Shown here: positions 19,316 to 29,308 of the stretch, one piece after another | How the letters are laid out: each line of letters starts with the position of its first letter | Position numbering within the stretch: position 1 is the stretch's first letter | DNA from: Agrobacterium pusense | GTDB taxonomy: Bacteria > Pseudomonadota > Alphaproteobacteria > Rhizobiales > Rhizobiaceae | Reading direction: 5' to 3' | Assembly: GCF_900102105.1 (NCBI RefSeq) | Contig: NZ_FNBB01000001.1 | Span: 434,001-498,000 of the forward strand | DNA length: 64,000 nt | Program-made: the position numbers and the translations under genes | Notes under the pieces: generated by a model | The model's database searches: none | What the model saw: the letters and a program-made list of their open reading frames with translations, nothing else | What the model was told of the DNA's origin: nothing

Positions 19316-20616
19316 CCCCGATCAGCCTCAAGCAGGATTTCGATACGGCGGTTGGCATCCGCCAGGGGATCTGCCGGGACCTGCAATCTGCGGTCCGCAA
19401 ACCCAGAAACCTGCTTCACCCGCTCTTCCGACAGGCCGCCGCGCACCAGCATGTAATAGGCACTGTGCGCGCGGTCCATGGAGAGCCGCCAATTGTCGTT
19501 GGCCTCGCCCTTGAACTGCCGCCCATCCGTATGGCCGCGGATTACCACGCTGCCACCGCGCTCCTGAAGCAGTTTGCCGATCTTTTCCATGGCGAGAACC
19601 ATTTCGCGCCGGGGAACGGCCGATCCGATATTGAACATCGGTGTTTCCGTCTGGTCGGAAATGGTCAGCAGCAATCCGCCTTCCGCAGGCGTCACGACCA
19701 GCCCTTCCGAGAGCCTGCCGGTTATGCCGGATATCTGTTTCTCGATTTCTTCGCGCAGCGTATCGGCCTTTTCCCATTCAGCATCGCTCGCTTTTTGCTG
19801 AACATCCTTCGCCTCTTGCTGCTGCTCGGGCCTGGGCCGTACAAGCGCTGCCTGCTCGGCGGCATCCGGCCGTTGCTGCGGTACAACCGCGGCGACGTCC
19901 ATGGGCTTGCCGTCTTGCGCCTTGTCTTCCGGCGCCTGAGACGATGTAACCGCAACGGCCTGAGCGCTGTCGGCAGCATTCTCCTGCTTGTTTTCGGCGG
20001 CCTGCTGCTCAACCGGTTTTTGTTGCTGATCGGCGCGGGTGATTTTCACCTGTTGCGTCCAGAAATCAGGATCGAAGGGATCGCGATAGGCCTCGCCGCC
20101 GCTTGCGCCGGTTGCAGGACCGGAATCGGCAGCACCGCCCTCGCCCTTGGCGCTGACATTGGCCTGCTGCCCGACCTGCTGGGCGATTTCCGCCAGCACG
20201 GAATAGGGATTTTCGAAAAAGTCCGCTTCGGAGAAATTCGACTGTTCACCTGTCTGGGACGTCAGGTCTTCGCCCGTCGCCGCGGCGGATCCCTTGGTCA
20301 CTTTCTCTGCCTGAATGTTGGACTGGTCCTTTTTCTGGACGCCCTCTTCCTTGTCCACGGGCTTTTCCAGCCCCTTGGACGAGGGTTTCTCATCGGACAG
20401 TTTTATCGGATTGAAATAGCTCGCGACCGAGGCCTTGGTTTCCTCATTGGCGGCATTGACCAGCCACATGACGAGGAAGAACGCCATCATCGCCGTCATG
20501 AAGTCGGCGTAGGCGATCTTCCACGCACCACCATGCGCACCATCGTGGCCACCTTTATGGCGTTTGACGATGATGATCTCGTTTTTGCCGTGGTGATGGT
20601 TTTCGCCTTCACTCAT
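19312..20616 (-). CDS. motB: Stator protein MotB
   Basis: MotB anchors the proton-driven stator to peptidoglycan. The 434-residue product has the single N-terminal membrane helix [23 protein letters not shown] with the essential proton-accepting Asp in YADF. A long charged linker rich in Gln/Ala/Glu (about 75-270) and a C-terminal OmpA-like domain ([41 protein letters not shown]) follow. The linker is much longer than in E. coli MotB (308 residues) and probably holds the MotC-binding part. motA is in a different operon (27470-28342). Confidence 0.96.
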   Translation of the reverse strand: MSEGENHHHGKNEIIIVKRHKGGHDGAHGGAWKIAYADFMTAMMAFFLVMWLVNAANEETKASVASYFNPIKLSDEKPSSKGLEKPVDKEEGVQKKDQSNIQAEKVTKGSAAATGEDLTSQTGEQSNFSEADFFENPYSVLAEIAQQVGQQANVSAKGEGGAADSGPATGASGGEAYRDPFDPDFWTQQVKITRADQQQKPVEQQAAENKQENAADSAQAVAVTSSQAPEDKAQDGKPMDVAAVVPQQRPDAAEQAALVRPRPEQQQEAKDVQQKASDAEWEKADTLREEIEKQISGITGRLSEGLVVTPAEGGLLLTISDQTETPMFNIGSAVPRREMVLAMEKIGKLLQERGGSVVIRGHTDGRQFKGEANDNWRLSMDRAHSAYYMLVRGGLSEERVKQVSGFADRRLQVPADPLADANRRIEILLEADRG

Positions 20617-21263
20617 TTCATCACCTTGCGAAGACTGGAGGCCCAGGCGGACATGCGCGTCACGAAGACGCTCTCACCCAGCTCGACTGAAAGATCGATA
20701 TCGGCGGTCTCGGTAAACTTCATCGTCTCTTCTTCAAAGCCGGGCTGGGTCTTCAACTGCTCGAACAAATCCTTCGGACCTTTCACGACAAGCGTGACGG
20801 CGTCACCATCCGGCATGGAAGCGCGCACCACATCCGCCAGCGCCGAGACTGCTTTAAGCGACAGTTCTTCCGTCAAAATCGGAGCAAGGATTGCGGCGGT
20901 CTGTTCGCTGAGGGTGGCGGCAATCGCATCAATGCCCTCTCGCAGCCCGCGCGACAGAAAGACCGCGATTTCCTCGAGATAGGCGGATCGCAGCGCCTCC
21001 AGCTCAGCCGAATGGGCGGCCAGCAGCTCGTCGCGTTCCGCCTGCATCTTTTCGGTGATTTCGCGTGTCGCATCCTCATGGCCACGGGCGTAAGCGGCCT
21101 GCCTTTCACTCTCCACGTCGACGGTTTCGAATTCATCGAAACCGGATGCAGCGTCGGCAAATGGCGAAACGCCATCGGTATCCGCCAGGGGATCGCCGAA
21201 GGCCAGTCCTGCCGGCTGAGCGTCACCGAAGTCCTTCAGATATCTTGCGATGGAGGTGGTCAT
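20613..21263 (-). CDS. FliH-like export ATPase regulator (candidate)
   Basis: Predicted 216 residues. I choose ATG 21263, preceded by GGGGGCGTGC; the longer frame to 21449 adds an implausible basic leader. The middle shows [21 protein letters not shown], a charged helix with small residues like the FliH/YscL N-terminal helix. The C-terminal part ([29 protein letters not shown] then [17 protein letters not shown]) matches the FliH layout of a helical block followed by a beta strand. No other FliH is visible near fliI or fliG. The start of motB overlaps its stop by four bases. The assignment is an inference. Confidence 0.6.
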   Translation of the reverse strand: MTTSIARYLKDFGDAQPAGLAFGDPLADTDGVSPFADAASGFDEFETVDVESERQAAYARGHEDATREITEKMQAERDELLAAHSAELEALRSAYLEEIAVFLSRGLREGIDAIAATLSEQTAAILAPILTEELSLKAVSALADVVRASMPDGDAVTLVVKGPKDLFEQLKTQPGFEEETMKFTETADIDLSVELGESVFVTRMSAWASSLRKVMK

Positions 21264-21565
21264 GCACGCCCCCGGCAAAACAGGGGACGAGACATGTTTC
21301 GCTGCCTGCGATCTGGAACGTTCTGTCGCATTTCCGGGCAGAAAACCGGAGTCCGCTTTTCCTGGAAATGCTCTAAGCCGTTTGGCGGCACCACCGTCAT
21401 CCTTGCTACCCTGCCCGTCTCTTCCATGATTGCCGGAGGACCGCGCCATGCGATCCGCCCCATATTGCCCCGACGTTAGGTGTTCAAACTTGTGCGAGGA
21501 TGAAGGCGGAACTGTTCAGCACGTCTGCGCCACGTTTCCGCGCATGCCCGTGCGAGGAAGCTCCA
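21264..21565. other. Gap between flaD and the fliH-like/motB operon
   Basis: About 300 bp between two minus-strand genes. It should contain the end of the flaD transcript and the promoter for the fliH-like-motB-motC-fliK operon. I see no terminator with a T-run, no clear gene and no copy of the class II element. An extended frame of the downstream gene crosses part of it but lacks a ribosome binding site. Confidence 0.4.
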
Positions 21566-22882
21566 TTACTTGAAGAGCTGAAGAATATTTTCCGCATTGG
21601 CGTTGGCGATGGAGAGTGACTGGATACCGAGCTGCTGCTGTGTCTGGAGCGCCTTCAGCTTGGTCGATTCCTCGTTCATGTCAGCATCGACAAGACGACC
21701 GATGCCCTTGTCGATCACGTCCATCAGGCTCGACACGAAGTTCTCCTGCATGTCGATACGGCTCTGCAGCGAGCCCAGGCTGGACGCCGCGCTGGTCATC
21801 GCTTCGAGCTGACCGTCGACAAAGGACATCATCGCATCCAGCACGTCGGCTTCGGTATATTGCTCTCCCGTCATCGTTCCCATTTTCTGGGCGAGATCGG
21901 TGAGCTTGTTGATGTCGAGCGTGGAGACGGAGATTCCGAGTTTACGATTGTCGGGGTCAATTGCCGCAGTGACATCGTAATACCAGTTGGTGCTCGGCGA
22001 TGTCGTGGTCGCGACGGGGGTAGTGCTGTCGGTCGCCGGAGCGCCTGCCGCTGCCGGATCGGTGGAGGTGAGCTTTACCCACACACCATCACCGATCTTC
22101 AAATAACCCTCCGTATTGGCGGCATTGGTATAGATGCCGGTCGCCTTGACGGAAAAACCTGCCAGTGCCGCCACTTCGCTATCCTTTAGCGTCGGAACGA
22201 CATAATCCTTGTCGGTGACGGTGGGAGCGGCGGGTGCCGCGGGCGTATCGGTCGTGCGCATCGTCACGATCGTCTCGTTCTTGCGCAGGAATCGCGCTTC
22301 GGTGTCGAGAATGCCGAACTTGCCGCCGCTCAGATCGAAAAGCACCGTGCTCGAATCGAGTGAATAATCGACCGTCGTCACCCCGACTGCGCCTGCGGCG
22401 GTGCGGGTAAATGAAGCGACGACCTTCTTGATGACCGGCTCTTCCGCGGGCGGCGTCTTGCCGTCGCCGATCTTCGCCTGGAGCCAGTTTTCGCCGGAGA
22501 AAGACGCCGATTCGGAGATGCTCTTCAGCTGATCCTGAAGCTGCTTGATTTCTTCCTGGATCTTCGTCCGGTTGCTGCCCACACCATAAGCGGCAACCAG
22601 CTTCGCCTTCAGCGATTTGACCGTCTCAATAGCACTTTCCACGGCTTCGAAGGCGGTGTCGACCTTGGCGGCGCCGAGACCAAGTGCGTCCTGAACGGCC
22701 GAAAGCGCAGCATTGTCCGAGCGCATGGTCGTGGAGATAGACCAATAGGCCGCGTTATCCGCTGCCGTCTCGACGCGGTAACCGGAGGAGACGCGCGCCT
22801 GCGTGGTCTCGAGGTTCTTGTCGATCATGCGCAAGGTTTGCAGCGCGGCCATTGCCGCCGCATTGGTCATAATGCTGGTCAT
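21566..22882 (-). CDS. flaD: Flagellin FlaD
   Basis: A 438-residue flagellin. The N-terminal coiled-coil domain (TNAAAMAALQTLRMIDKNLETTQ, RVSSGYRV, ADNAAYWSI) and C-terminal domain (DKGIGRLVDADMNEESTKLKALQTQQQ, IQSLSIANANAENILQLFK) are standard. The central part is enlarged and Thr/Ala/Pro-rich, with the segment GYLKIGDGVWVKL that recurs in four of the five arrayed flagellins. The start is ATG 22882 with GGTGGA upstream; the longer frame starts with TTG and adds six residues. It lies apart from and in opposite orientation to the array at 38.6-46.6 kb, as the minor flagellin FlaD does in A. tumefaciens. Confidence 0.92.
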   Translation of the reverse strand: MTSIMTNAAAMAALQTLRMIDKNLETTQARVSSGYRVETAADNAAYWSISTTMRSDNAALSAVQDALGLGAAKVDTAFEAVESAIETVKSLKAKLVAAYGVGSNRTKIQEEIKQLQDQLKSISESASFSGENWLQAKIGDGKTPPAEEPVIKKVVASFTRTAAGAVGVTTVDYSLDSSTVLFDLSGGKFGILDTEARFLRKNETIVTMRTTDTPAAPAAPTVTDKDYVVPTLKDSEVAALAGFSVKATGIYTNAANTEGYLKIGDGVWVKLTSTDPAAAGAPATDSTTPVATTTSPSTNWYYDVTAAIDPDNRKLGISVSTLDINKLTDLAQKMGTMTGEQYTEADVLDAMMSFVDGQLEAMTSAASSLGSLQSRIDMQENFVSSLMDVIDKGIGRLVDADMNEESTKLKALQTQQQLGIQSLSIANANAENILQLFK

Positions 22883-23187
22883 GGGTTCCACCCAATTCAA
22901 AATGTAAGAAATAATCCGGCGCTGCGCCGGAAACGAGCAGAGGCATCATGCGCATCGGCGGTGGTTGAAATGATCCACCGCGACCTGCCGTTCGTTAACA
23001 AATCGTTAATTCGATAGGTACCAAACAACAACGCTGATTTGCAAGGCGTTCCTCGCTTTCCCATAACGGTTTTGCGCGCGGTGGCAGGCTTCGGGCAAGG
23101 TCGGGTGAAAAAGCGATCAGGCAAAACCGTCGCGACCGCCATTTCGGCAGTCGCAACCGGTCATCGACTGGATATTCGGCGGATGGT
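22883..23187 (-). promoter_or_regulatory. flaD promoter and leader
   Basis: Read on the minus strand, the leader holds two clean hairpins. CGGTGG/CCACCG spans 22960-22980 and the near-palindrome TCCGGCGC/GCGCCGGA lies around 22915-22931. The GCATGATGC motif of the other flagellin leaders lies between them. Upstream is TTAACGATTTGTTAACGA with TTAA repeats 11 bp apart (22995 and 23006), close to the box before flagellin 3. The rest of the gap contains no gene. Confidence 0.5.
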
Positions 23188-23625
23188 TCAGGCCGCTTCG
23201 CCCTGGTGGGTCGAAACGAATCGGGCGGCCATCAGGCTATGGCGGAGGAACTCGGTGTTTTCGTCGGGATTTTCCGAAGGGTTCTGAAACGACACATGAT
23301 TGATTTCGACCGCCGCATGTTCATTGGCCAAGATCAATTGTGCATAGACCGTGGCGCCGATCGGTTTGATTTCGAGATCGAGAACGATCTCCGGCGCGCC
23401 TTCCCATTCGAGTTTATATTCGCCGCCGGCGCCGAAATTGATCGTACCGGGATGATAATAAAGCTCCGCAGCCGATGACACGAGATCGGCAATGCTGCCG
23501 TAGCACTCGAATCTGAGCAGCGAAATCAGGTCGGCCGGGTCTAGCAATCGTAGTTCTGTAGCGATCGGGTTGATCGCCTCTGCGACGATCATTTCCCGCT
23601 GTTCAGAATAGGCGGATTTTTTCAT
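23188..23625 (-). CDS. Conserved flagellar-operon protein of unknown function
   Basis: A 145-residue soluble protein, acidic, without signal peptide or membrane helix. It begins MKKSAYSEQREMIVAEAINP; the middle (LISLLRFECYGSIADLVSSAAELYY) looks helical and the second half (KLEWEGAPEIVLDLEIKPIGATVYAQLIL) looks like beta strands. It follows flhB by five bases and is the last gene of the motA-fliM-fliN-fliG-flhB run. I recall an equivalent gene between flhB and visR in Sinorhizobium. I do not recognise a functional family. Confidence 0.7.
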   Translation of the reverse strand: MKKSAYSEQREMIVAEAINPIATELRLLDPADLISLLRFECYGSIADLVSSAAELYYHPGTINFGAGGEYKLEWEGAPEIVLDLEIKPIGATVYAQLILANEHAAVEINHVSFQNPSENPDENTEFLRHSLMAARFVSTHQGEAA

Positions 23626-23630
23626 TGGTC

Positions 23631-24713
23631 TTATTGAACCCGTATTTTCGATGACTTCATGGCGTAAACCCGATGAACAAGCTCAGCCACAGCCTTGTAA
23701 AAGGCTGGTGGAATCACACTATCGATCGAGACTTGCGCAAACATGGAGCGCGCAAGCGGCGGGTCCTCAAAAACGGGGATATTATTTTCTTCCGCAATCT
23801 CGCGGATTTTCAATGCGATAAGGTCCTGGCCCTTGGCAACGACAACAGGCGCGTCGCTTTCTTCACGCACGTAACGCAACGCCACCGCAAAGTGTGTCGG
23901 GTTGGCGATGACGAGGGTCGCGCGAGGCACGTTGTTGATCATACGGCGGCGGGCACGGTCGCGGGCAATCGATCGCTGACGGGATTTGACAACCGGGTCG
24001 CCCTGCGACTGCTTGTATTCTTCCTTCACCTCATGCTTCGTCATTTTCAGCTGGGTGAACCAGTGATGGCGCGTCCATAAAACGTCCACGGCGGCGAGCA
24101 ATGCGGTCGAAAGCAGGATTACGATCATCATCTTTTTGACGATCTCGACGACCCGGACAAAAATAACCTGCGGATCGGAAAACATCAGATCGATGAGGCT
24201 GTAGAACTCGCCGCGCAGAGCGAAGAACATGATGGTCGAGACGATCATGATCTTGAAAACGGACTTTCCGAATTCCACGAAACCCTGCTTGCTATAGATG
24301 CGCGTGAAACCCTTGGCGGGCGATACGCGGGACCATTGCGGGCGCACCCGTTCCAGCACCGGCGACGGCAGGTTCTGGAAAAACGAAGAGGCGAGGCCGA
24401 AGACGATGAACATGATCATGGCCGGCATGAGCAGATAGGCCATGGACGTGCCGAGGAAGTACAAAAGCGACAGGGCGTCTGGCCTGGTGCTGAGGTCCCA
24501 TTGTTCGGGCTGGCCGAACAGGTCCTTCAGCGTCTCGCCGATGCGGCTGGCACCGTCGGGCAGAAAGAAAACGAGATAACAGTAAAAGGCCAGTGACGAC
24601 GCAAAGATCGGCACTTCACGGGAAAAGGGCAGATTGCCCTTTTCCGCCGCATCACGGAGTTTTTTCTCCGTTGGGGCTTCTGTTTTACTGTCCTTGTCCT
24701 GATCGTCTGCCAA
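23631..24713 (-). CDS. flhB: Flagellar export switch protein FlhB
   Basis: FlhB sets substrate specificity of the flagellar export apparatus. The 360 residues begin with the polar [22 protein letters not shown] motif. Four membrane helices follow, then the cytoplasmic domain with the self-cleaving NPTH site ([14 protein letters not shown], about residue 270). The downstream [32 protein letters not shown] segment (in parts) is also typical. It is read in line with fliG but after a strong intrinsic terminator (24730-24758), so its expression may be reduced relative to the switch genes. Confidence 0.97.
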   Translation of the reverse strand: MADDQDKDSKTEAPTEKKLRDAAEKGNLPFSREVPIFASSLAFYCYLVFFLPDGASRIGETLKDLFGQPEQWDLSTRPDALSLLYFLGTSMAYLLMPAMIMFIVFGLASSFFQNLPSPVLERVRPQWSRVSPAKGFTRIYSKQGFVEFGKSVFKIMIVSTIMFFALRGEFYSLIDLMFSDPQVIFVRVVEIVKKMMIVILLSTALLAAVDVLWTRHHWFTQLKMTKHEVKEEYKQSQGDPVVKSRQRSIARDRARRRMINNVPRATLVIANPTHFAVALRYVREESDAPVVVAKGQDLIALKIREIAEENNIPVFEDPPLARSMFAQVSIDSVIPPAFYKAVAELVHRVYAMKSSKIRVQ

Positions 24714-24729
24714 GGCACGTTCCCGGGAT

Positions 24730-24758
24730 AAAAAAAGGCCCGCCGATCCCGGCAGGCC
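24730..24758 (-). terminator. Intrinsic terminator between fliG and flhB
   Basis: On the minus strand GGCCTGCC, loop GGGATC, GGCGGGCC, then seven T. The eight-pair stem has one G-T pair. It lies 81 bp after the fliG stop and 17 bp before the flhB start. Confidence 0.8.
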
Positions 24759-24838
24759 GTCGTCCCGAAACTAGCGCCGGGGGCTGGCCACCGCAATGGC
24801 CGCCTGCAGCAGATGGCCGGTTATCAACCGGCTTCCAC

Positions 24839-25882
24839 TCAGGCCGCAGCCGATTGTTCTTCCGCGGCAGCGTCCTTCAGCTGGATCTGGCCGGAATTGG
24901 CCAGCCGGATCGCCTCCTGTGCAACGGCACGGCGGGCAATCGCTACTTCGCGGGTGTTGATCGAGGCCTGCGGCACCGCAAGGTCCGATTCGATCATGCG
25001 GCGCTGGCGCGGACTGATGCTGGAAAGCACACATTCCTTGATTTCCATCGTGGCGCCGCGCAGCGCCATCGTCAGAACATCGGCCGACACATCGTTCAGC
25101 AGCATGACACGGCTGCGCTGCGGCATGAACATGAGGTCGTCGAAGAGGAAGATCTTCGGCTTGACCTTGTTTGCGGCTTCCTTGCTGAGCGTCTCGAGCG
25201 AGCTGAGCAACGTATCGACCTGCGGCTTGTCCAGTTCGTTCATCAGGTCGGCAACCTTCGTGGAACCGCCGGCATTGCGCTCGGCTTCGATTTCGTTGAT
25301 GAGGTTGACCACACGCTTCTCGATGATCTGGGCGGCCGTCGGGCTCACCTCCTTCATGTTCACCGTGCGGTTCATGATATCGGCGCGCTGCTCTTCCGGA
25401 ATGGTCAAAAGAACCTTGGCACCGAAGGACGAGGGCAGCATGGAGAGAATATAGGCAATGGTCTGCGGATGTTCGCGCAGCAGGAACTTGCCGACGAATT
25501 CCGGCTCTGCTTCCTGCAGGCGGTCCCAGATCGATGCTTCATAGGCCTGGAACGCAGCGCGGCGGCCGAGAAGGCTGTCCACTTCTTCAGGGGTCAGACC
25601 TTCTTCGAGAATGCTCTCGATTGCCTTGGCATTGTCCATCAGACCCGTTCCTTCGGTGAACAGGTCCTCGAACTCGGCCACGATCTGCGCAAGTTCATCG
25701 GGAGGAATGACGCGAAGGGTCTGGGCCGAGGAAATGATCATCTGCAATTCGTGCTGCGTGAAAAACTTCAGCAGCTTGCCGGCGACGCCCTTGCCCATGG
25801 CAAGAAGCACCGCGGCCGCCTTGTCGGCCTGAGACAACGGCTTGCCCGCAATTGGGTTACCGAAATCTTCAAAGTCCATCAT
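24839..25882 (-). CDS. fliG: Flagellar motor switch protein FliG
   Basis: FliG is the rotor protein that contacts the MotA stator ring. The 347 residues (usual length about 335) show N-terminal LSQADKAAAVLLAMGKGVAGKLLKFF, the middle EHPQTIAYILSMLPSSFGAKVLLTIPEEQR motif and a C-terminal domain containing FLFDDLMFMPQRSRVMLLNDV with charged residues of the torque helix. It is followed downstream by a terminator before flhB and preceded 27 bp upstream by fliN. Confidence 0.96.
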   Translation of the reverse strand: MMDFEDFGNPIAGKPLSQADKAAAVLLAMGKGVAGKLLKFFTQHELQMIISSAQTLRVIPPDELAQIVAEFEDLFTEGTGLMDNAKAIESILEEGLTPEEVDSLLGRRAAFQAYEASIWDRLQEAEPEFVGKFLLREHPQTIAYILSMLPSSFGAKVLLTIPEEQRADIMNRTVNMKEVSPTAAQIIEKRVVNLINEIEAERNAGGSTKVADLMNELDKPQVDTLLSSLETLSKEAANKVKPKIFLFDDLMFMPQRSRVMLLNDVSADVLTMALRGATMEIKECVLSSISPRQRRMIESDLAVPQASINTREVAIARRAVAQEAIRLANSGQIQLKDAAAEEQSAAA

Positions 25883-25909
25883 GGTCTTTCCTCTCCGTCC
25901 CCACAGGGA

Positions 25910-26449
25910 TCAGGCTTTCTTCGTACTCAGTACTTCAATCAATTTTACGCCGAAGCGCGTATCGTCGTCTTCCAGAACCGTTATTTCACCGCGCGCAATA
26001 CGGCGGCCATTCACCATGATCTCGACCGGCTCGCCGATCTTGCGGTCGAGTGCGATCGTCGCGCCCTCCTCCAGGCTCATCAGCCCCGAGACGAGCATTC
26101 GGCTGGTGCCGAGAACGATCTGGACATCGATCGGGATATCCATGATCAGGTCGATGTTTTCGGACAGGCCGCTGCCCAGCGGTGCCTTTACGCCCGCAAC
26201 CTGCGGGGCGGCGGCAAAATCGTCCATCGCAAAATCGGCCGCTCCGCCACCGAAGGCGGAAAGGTCGGTATGCGTAGAAACCTCGTCCGTACTTCCGAAA
26301 TCGCCGAAGTCGCCAAAATCGGAGAGCGAGCCTTCCGCATCCGTCTTGAGGACGCCACGCAGATCGCCGATAGCCTGGTCGAGGTCCCCGCCGTCTTCAA
26401 ACGACGGCAACGCCGCATCATCGGTCACAGGTGTTTTCTTCGTAGCCAT
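25910..26449 (-). CDS. fliN: Flagellar motor switch protein FliN
   Basis: FliN forms the bottom of the C-ring. The C-terminal SpoA domain ([20 protein letters not shown] in part, then [29 protein letters not shown]) is clear. The 179-residue product has an N-terminal extension of about 95 acidic residues, with [10 protein letters not shown] repeats and many Asp/Glu. E. coli FliN has 137 residues, so this extension is unusual outside rhizobia. It lies 64 bp downstream of fliM. Confidence 0.94.
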   Translation of the reverse strand: MATKKTPVTDDAALPSFEDGGDLDQAIGDLRGVLKTDAEGSLSDFGDFGDFGSTDEVSTHTDLSAFGGGAADFAMDDFAAAPQVAGVKAPLGSGLSENIDLIMDIPIDVQIVLGTSRMLVSGLMSLEEGATIALDRKIGEPVEIMVNGRRIARGEITVLEDDDTRFGVKLIEVLSTKKA

Positions 26450-26513
26450 GCGCTGATTATTCCCTTTGAAACTTGCGTCAGCCTGCCCAAACCCAAAAAG
26501 GTCGGGCAGGATT

Positions 26514-27473
26514 TTAACCCATCAAATGTCGTAAGATCTCGTCGTCCGTGCTGACATTGTTCTTGACCCGAACCATGTAGCGGTCGCCTGACTTGCCGAA
26601 TTCGCAATTATAGAGCTTGGAACCGTTAGCACTGACCTCAACGCCGATATCGTCCTGGTTGAGGGCCTGAAACGGAATGACATCGCCGGCCACCAGCTTC
26701 GAAATCGTACGGAGTGTCAGCGTTTCGAGCTTGATGCGCGCCTCAAGCGTGACCTGCGATCTCTTCACCTGTTCCGAGATCATCTCCATCCACTCTTCCT
26801 GCTTCTTCAGCGCCTGCGCTGAAGCCTTGGGAGCGACGATGGATGTCTTGAGCAACGGACGCTGCGGTATGATCAGCGAGAATTCCGACGACACTTTGCC
26901 AATGTCGATTTTCATGCGGATGTTAACGCCGTAGAGGCCCGCAATCATCTCGTCGAAGGCACTTTTGCCATCGGAATTGAACGGCGGCTCGATAGCCGCT
27001 TCAAAACCGCCCGGCGCGTTGACTCCGGAACGGAGCACGCCACCGATACGTCCAAGGACCATGGCAGCCAGATCGAGCTCGATATGGGAAAGACTGCGCT
27101 CATCGGGTTCGCCGATGCTGTCCGGTGCTGCACCGAGCATGCGCTCCATGAGCGCGATGACGAAGCCATTACCGACCGTCATCATGAAGTTCGGGCACCA
27201 GTTGCGCAGGGAACAATCGGCCACCGCGACATTCTGCCCGACATTGGCGATCAGGTCGGTCATGAGCCCCGATTCGGAGCCGATATATTCGACGTCTATC
27301 GCAATGCCGGTCTCGCTGTGAAAAATATCCGGCAGGAATTCGCTGTAGAGGTGGCCGATATCGGAACCGATCTTCGCGATCGTCCTGCGGTCGGAAAGCC
27401 CGCCGGTGAGTTTCGCGAGCAAGGCGGTGTCGATGGCGGGAGCTTTTTGCGCTGCAGCTTTTGCCATGGTCAT
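26514..27473 (-). CDS. fliM: Flagellar motor switch protein FliM
   Basis: FliM links FliG to FliN and normally binds phospho-CheY. In the 319-residue product the middle CheC-like domain ([30 protein letters not shown] in parts) and the C-terminal SpoA part ([24 protein letters not shown]) can be followed. The usual N-terminal CheY-binding signature LSQ.EID.LL is not present; the protein begins [26 protein letters not shown]. The start overlaps motA by four bases. Confidence 0.9.
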   Translation of the reverse strand: MTMAKAAAQKAPAIDTALLAKLTGGLSDRRTIAKIGSDIGHLYSEFLPDIFHSETGIAIDVEYIGSESGLMTDLIANVGQNVAVADCSLRNWCPNFMMTVGNGFVIALMERMLGAAPDSIGEPDERSLSHIELDLAAMVLGRIGGVLRSGVNAPGGFEAAIEPPFNSDGKSAFDEMIAGLYGVNIRMKIDIGKVSSEFSLIIPQRPLLKTSIVAPKASAQALKKQEEWMEMISEQVKRSQVTLEARIKLETLTLRTISKLVAGDVIPFQALNQDDIGVEVSANGSKLYNCEFGKSGDRYMVRVKNNVSTDDEILRHLMG

Positions 27474-28342
27474 GCCGCCTTGTTCTCGCCGCCGGGATTC
27501 ATCATCTCCTGCTCGACGGCGTCGATGGACGGCCGCTCGTAGTTGGAGATGGTCTTGCGGCCATATTCAAGCGCAACCTGCGGCACCGAACCGTTCATGT
27601 AGGCGATCAGCGTCTGCTTGACGATGATGTAGAGGCGATGCTGCTTGGTGCGGACGATCTTGACCTGCGAGGCGAGCGGATTGCAGATCGAATAGGACAG
27701 GATGATACCGAGCATGGTGCCGACCAGCGCGGCGCCGATGAGGCCGCCCAGCACTTCAGGCGATTCATTGATCTTGCCCATCGCCTTGATGACGCCGAGA
27801 ACCGCTGCGACGATACCGATGGCAGGGAAGGAATCGCCCATGGTGGTGATCGCGTGGTAAGGCTTCAGCTTGTCGTGGAGGATGGTCTCGATTTCTTCAT
27901 CCATCAGCGCCTCGATTTCGTGGCTGCGGGCATTGCCGATGATGATGAGGCGGACATAGTCACAAATGAACGAGGTCAGTTCCTTGTTCTTCAAAACCGA
28001 TGGCGCGCTCTGGAAGATCGAGGATTCCTCGGGATTGTCGATATGGGCCTCGATCTCGTTGCGCGATTTCGTGCGCAGGTCTCGCATCAGCGAATAAAGC
28101 ACGCCGAGCACGTCGAGATAGTTGCGCTCCTTCGGAACCGAGTGCTTGAAGGCCTCGCCGAGCGCCTTGCCAGAATCCTTCACGACCTTCATCGGGTTCG
28201 CCATGATGAAGCCGCCGAGACCGGCGCCGCCGATGATCATCAATTCGAACGGCTGAATCAGCACGTCCAGATGACCGCCCATCGCCATGTAGCCGCCGAT
28301 GATGCAGCCGAAGGTGATTATAAGTCCAATTACAATATTCAT
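27470..28342 (-). CDS. motA: Stator proton channel protein MotA
   Basis: MotA forms the stator ring with MotB. The 290-residue length is typical. Two N-terminal membrane helices ([20 protein letters not shown], then [19 protein letters not shown]) are followed by a cytoplasmic loop with the conserved charged residues. Two more helices follow, the first including [22 protein letters not shown], then [20 protein letters not shown]. It is the first gene of the minus-strand motA-fliM-fliN-fliG-flhB operon. The candidate class II element (28393-28412) lies 51-70 bp upstream. Confidence 0.96.
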   Translation of the reverse strand: MNIVIGLIITFGCIIGGYMAMGGHLDVLIQPFELMIIGGAGLGGFIMANPMKVVKDSGKALGEAFKHSVPKERNYLDVLGVLYSLMRDLRTKSRNEIEAHIDNPEESSIFQSAPSVLKNKELTSFICDYVRLIIIGNARSHEIEALMDEEIETILHDKLKPYHAITTMGDSFPAIGIVAAVLGVIKAMGKINESPEVLGGLIGAALVGTMLGIILSYSICNPLASQVKIVRTKQHRLYIIVKQTLIAYMNGSVPQVALEYGRKTISNYERPSIDAVEQEMMNPGGENKAA

Positions 28343-28392
28343 TGATCGACCACGCCCGAACAGTGTTCCATGCCGCCATGTCTAAAAAATGT

Positions 28393-28412
28393 GGCTTGCG
28401 TGAACCTGTCCG
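28393..28412 (-). promoter_or_regulatory. Candidate class II promoter element upstream of motA
   Basis: On the plus strand ggcttgcgtgaacctgtccg. It differs at two of 20 positions from 15161-15180 upstream of flgE and lies in the same orientation and at nearly the same distance from its gene. It sits in the 185-bp divergent region between motA and the DUF1217 gene. Confidence 0.5.
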
Positions 28413-28527
28413 CAAAGCCTCTCCGCGCTTCAGCCTCCAGCCAGTTTCGCACAAGCAAGCCGCGGCACTATGCCGGCAAAGGCGGACGTGCGCCTTGAGA
28501 TCGGGATCAAACGAGAGCGGCGGTTCA

Positions 28528-29307
28528 GTGACTTCCACCTACACCAGCTACAGACTGATCAGTCAGGATATCGGCAAGTCGCTTGAGCGGGTGTCGAAGC
28601 AGCCGGACGTGGCGCGTGAGACCGAATATTACCGCGCAAAGATCGGCGACGTGAAATCCATAGACGATTTCATGGCGGATACCCGCCTTTACAATTACGC
28701 GCTCAAGGCGCACGGGCTCGAGGATATGGCCTATGCGAAAGCCTTCATCCGCAAGGTCCTGACAGAAGGCACGACCGACAAGAATGCCTTCGCCAACAAG
28801 CTTTCTGACAGCCGTTACGCGGATTTCGCGAAATCGCTGAATTTCGCGGATCTGGGTGCGGCGGCGACTTCGGTCGATGCAGCCCAGTCGGGCGTCATTA
28901 CCAAATACACCCGGCAGACGCTGGAACAGGAAGCGGGCGACGACAATAACGGTGTTCGTCTCGCCCTTTATTTCGAGCGCAAGGCGCCGACGATCAAATC
29001 CGGCCTCGACTTTCTGGCCGACGATGCGCTCGCGCAGGTGTTTCGCACGGCCTATAACCTGCCCGACGAATTCGCCGGGGCAGATGTCGAGAAACAGGCC
29101 GCCCTCATCGAAAAAACGATGGATGTCAAGGACCTGCAGGATCCTGAAAAGGTCGGCAAGCTGCTGGAGCGTTTCACCATCATGTGGGAAATGCAAAACC
29201 CCTCGACGACCTACGATCCCCTCGCCGTCTTCGGCTCCTCCAGCGGCTACGGTATCTCCGCCGATCTGCTGATATCCATCAACTCCCTGAAACTCGGAGG
29301 CAAATGA
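28528..29307 (+). CDS. DUF1217-type flagellar-operon protein
   Basis: Predicted 259 residues from the GTG at 28528 (reading MTSTYTSYRLISQDIGKSLERV). The frame continues upstream to 28342 but that part is basic and uncharacteristic. The protein is soluble and helical, with repeated segments built around ALKAHGLEDMAYAKAFIRKVL, FANKLSDSRYADFAKSLNF and AALIEKTMDVKDLQDPEKVGKLLERF, features of the alphaproteobacterial DUF1217 family found in flagellar clusters. The stop is followed at once by flgF, so it heads the flgF-fliI operon. The EF-hand-like repeats suggest a structural or assembly role, which is inference. Confidence 0.72.
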   Translation: MTSTYTSYRLISQDIGKSLERVSKQPDVARETEYYRAKIGDVKSIDDFMADTRLYNYALKAHGLEDMAYAKAFIRKVLTEGTTDKNAFANKLSDSRYADFAKSLNFADLGAAATSVDAAQSGVITKYTRQTLEQEAGDDNNGVRLALYFERKAPTIKSGLDFLADDALAQVFRTAYNLPDEFAGADVEKQAALIEKTMDVKDLQDPEKVGKLLERFTIMWEMQNPSTTYDPLAVFGSSSGYGISADLLISINSLKLGGK

Positions 29308-29308
29308 T

